A stretch of DNA of 6,203 nucleotides from the NCBI GenBank assembly GCA_025996715.1, contig BNTQ01000124.1, forward strand, positions 1-6,203, written 5' to 3'. Below the pieces are notes generated by a model, which was given only the letters and a program-made list of their open reading frames with translations, did no database searches and had not been told where the DNA came from. Below, one piece after another: positions 5,573 to 6,203 of this stretch (positions are counted from its first letter, which is position 1; each line of letters starts with the position of its first letter). Made by a program: the position numbers and the translations under genes. The DNA comes from Bacteroidia bacterium (GTDB lineage: Bacteria > Bacteroidota > Bacteroidia > Bacteroidales > UBA932).

Positions 5573-6203
5573 ATGTTCAAATTATATCTTACAATGGGTA
5601 GTTTGTTTATCTGTGCATCGGTGATGTCCGCACCCAAAACTGCCCCCAAGCCTGCCAACAAAGCATTGGAAACCATCAGCCAGCAAAGCATCGAAGCGCA
5701 GTTGACTTTTTTGTCGAGCGATGCTCTGCAAGGGCGGCAAGCGGGCAAGCAAGGCGGCAAAGTGGCAGCAGAGTACATCAAATCGGTGCTGCGCGATGTG
5801 GGTGTGAAGCCTTTTTTTGCCGATTATTGGCAAGCACTCGAAGCCTATAGTCCGGCGCGGGGCAAGCGCGGCGGCGGCTTTCAGGTGCATCCCGATTCCA
5901 TTGCAAAGTACAAACAAGGTGCCGCCTATCGCCGCCTCAGTTTGCAAAATGTGGTGGGCTACATCGAAGGCAAAAAAACGAACGAGTACATTGTAATTGG
6001 TGCGCACTACGACCACATAGGCGTGGACGAACTGTTGGTGGGCGACCAAATTTACAACGGTGCCGACGACAACGGTGCTGCCGTTGATAGAAAGTTCGTG
6101 CGTTTGCAAACTACCTGTTTGCAGCACTGCATCTTGCCAATTGGTGCCTTGCTCAAACTGCGCCAACTCTTCGGCTGTGTAGTACAATTTTGGTTTGTTG
6201 TTG
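5573..6203 (+). CDS. M28-family zinc aminopeptidase-like protein, truncated by a rearrangement
   Basis: The ATG at 5573 starts an exported protein: residues 1-20 form a Sec-type signal peptide (Lys3, hydrophobic core, VMSA) with no good lipobox. GRQAGKQGGKVAAEYIKSVL (54-73) and LQNVVGYIEGK (124-134) are typical of M28 peptidases. IVIGAHYDHIG (140-150) carries the first zinc-ligand His (145) and its Asp partner (147), and YNGADDNGAA (161-170) carries the bridging-Asp motif (probably Asp165). After Val171, near 6085, similarity to the family stops: the expected helix (a V-ALLE-A-type segment) and all later active-site residues (the Glu pair, Asp and His) are missing. The frame stays open to the window end by chance, over the antisense strand of a susC fragment. 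Only 5573-about 6085 is therefore real peptidase sequence. As it stands the product would be inactive; the intact gene should encode several hundred residues. It lies 95 bases after susD, suggesting one operon, and would release amino acids from peptides in the periplasm or at the surface. Confidence 0.82.
   Translation, partial: MFKLYLTMGSLFICASVMSAPKTAPKPANKALETISQQSIEAQLTFLSSDALQGRQAGKQGGKVAAEYIKSVLRDVGVKPFFADYWQALEAYSPARGKRGGGFQVHPDSIAKYKQGAAYRRLSLQNVVGYIEGKKTNEYIVIGAHYDHIGVDELLVGDQIYNGADDNGAAVDRKFVRLQTTCLQHCILPIGALLKLRQLFGCVVQFWFVV
6077..6088. other. Breakpoint joining M28 peptidase to inverted susC fragment
   Basis: Peptidase similarity runs on the + strand to GCTGCCGTT (6077-6085, Ala-Ala-Val), while SusC similarity on the minus strand runs through Ser-Ile-Asn-Gly at 6091-6080. 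The two overlap by up to about nine bases, so the exact breakpoint is ambiguous and falls in short shared sequence. Such inverted joins with microhomology are typical of chimeras formed in whole-genome amplification or assembly, but a real inversion breakpoint would look the same. Confidence 0.6.
6080..6202 (-). pseudogene. Inverted fragment of a second SusC-like receptor gene
   Basis: Reading the minus strand from 6202 gives about 41 residues: NNKPKLYYTAEELAQF, then EQGTNWQDAVLQTGSLQTHE and LSING. This is the segment of SusC-family proteins just after the plug, where the usual pattern is TNWQDEIFRTAPIQNHQLSISGG. It aligns with YDWQDAIFRTATIQNHDISIGGG of the receptor at the left of this window but differs at many positions, so it belongs to another susC paralogue. 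It has no start or stop here, and continues beyond the window edge on its 5' side. Its 3' side ends at the breakpoint in the peptidase gene. Confidence 0.75.

Noticed and set aside
5582..6187. A 201-codon minus-strand open frame beginning YYTAEELAQFEQG
   Set aside because: Only its first part (down to about 6080) is real SusC-family sequence; the rest is the antisense of the M28 peptidase gene and shows no SusC similarity. It is an artefact of the breakpoint, not a gene.
1..6203. CRISPR arrays, tRNA or rRNA genes, insertion sequences
   Set aside because: No regularly spaced repeats, tRNA-like cloverleaf, rRNA sequence or transposase similarity was seen on either strand.

Overview
The window comes from a member of the Bacteroidota. 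Evidence for this is a SusC/RagA-type TonB-dependent receptor, a SusD/RagB-type lipoprotein, AU-rich start regions without Shine-Dalgarno sequences, and two promoters of the phylum-specific form TTTG-N(19-21)-TAnnTTTG. The genus cannot be told from the sequence. All convincing genes are on the + strand, apart from a small inverted fragment at the right edge.

Layout. 1-2867: a SusC-like outer-membrane receptor, missing its N-terminus because the window starts inside it. 2878-3432: a short gene of the DUF1893 (TM1506-like) family with its own promoter and an apparent signal peptide. 3433-3842: a 410-base gap that is full of regulatory structure. It holds a promoter framed by a perfect 10-bp inverted repeat, a 33-codon open frame rich in Cys and Met codons, a 13-bp perfect intrinsic terminator, and a segment at the end of the short frame that is perfectly complementary to the 5' arm of that terminator. 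An AU-rich leader follows. 3843-5477: a SusD-like surface lipoprotein. 5511-5555: a long hairpin. 5573-about 6085: the N-terminal half of an exported M28-family zinc peptidase. From about 6080 to the end, the sequence is a piece of a different susC gene in inverted orientation, so the peptidase gene is broken by a rearrangement or an assembly/amplification chimera.

How it may work together (inference). SusC and SusD proteins form a gated outer-membrane importer, and an M28 peptidase would trim peptides for or after import. The gap ahead of susD has all the parts of a ribosome-controlled transcription attenuator: promoter, leader peptide with a run of control codons, antiterminator and terminator. 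The control codons are Cys (five, three of them consecutive), so the simplest reading is that susD and the peptidase are switched on when charged Cys-tRNA is scarce, which would make this a sulfur or cysteine scavenging locus. This attenuator is the most interesting item in the window. The usual susC-susD adjacency is interrupted here by about 1 kb containing DUF1893 and the attenuator, so susD appears to be transcribed separately from the susC in front of it.
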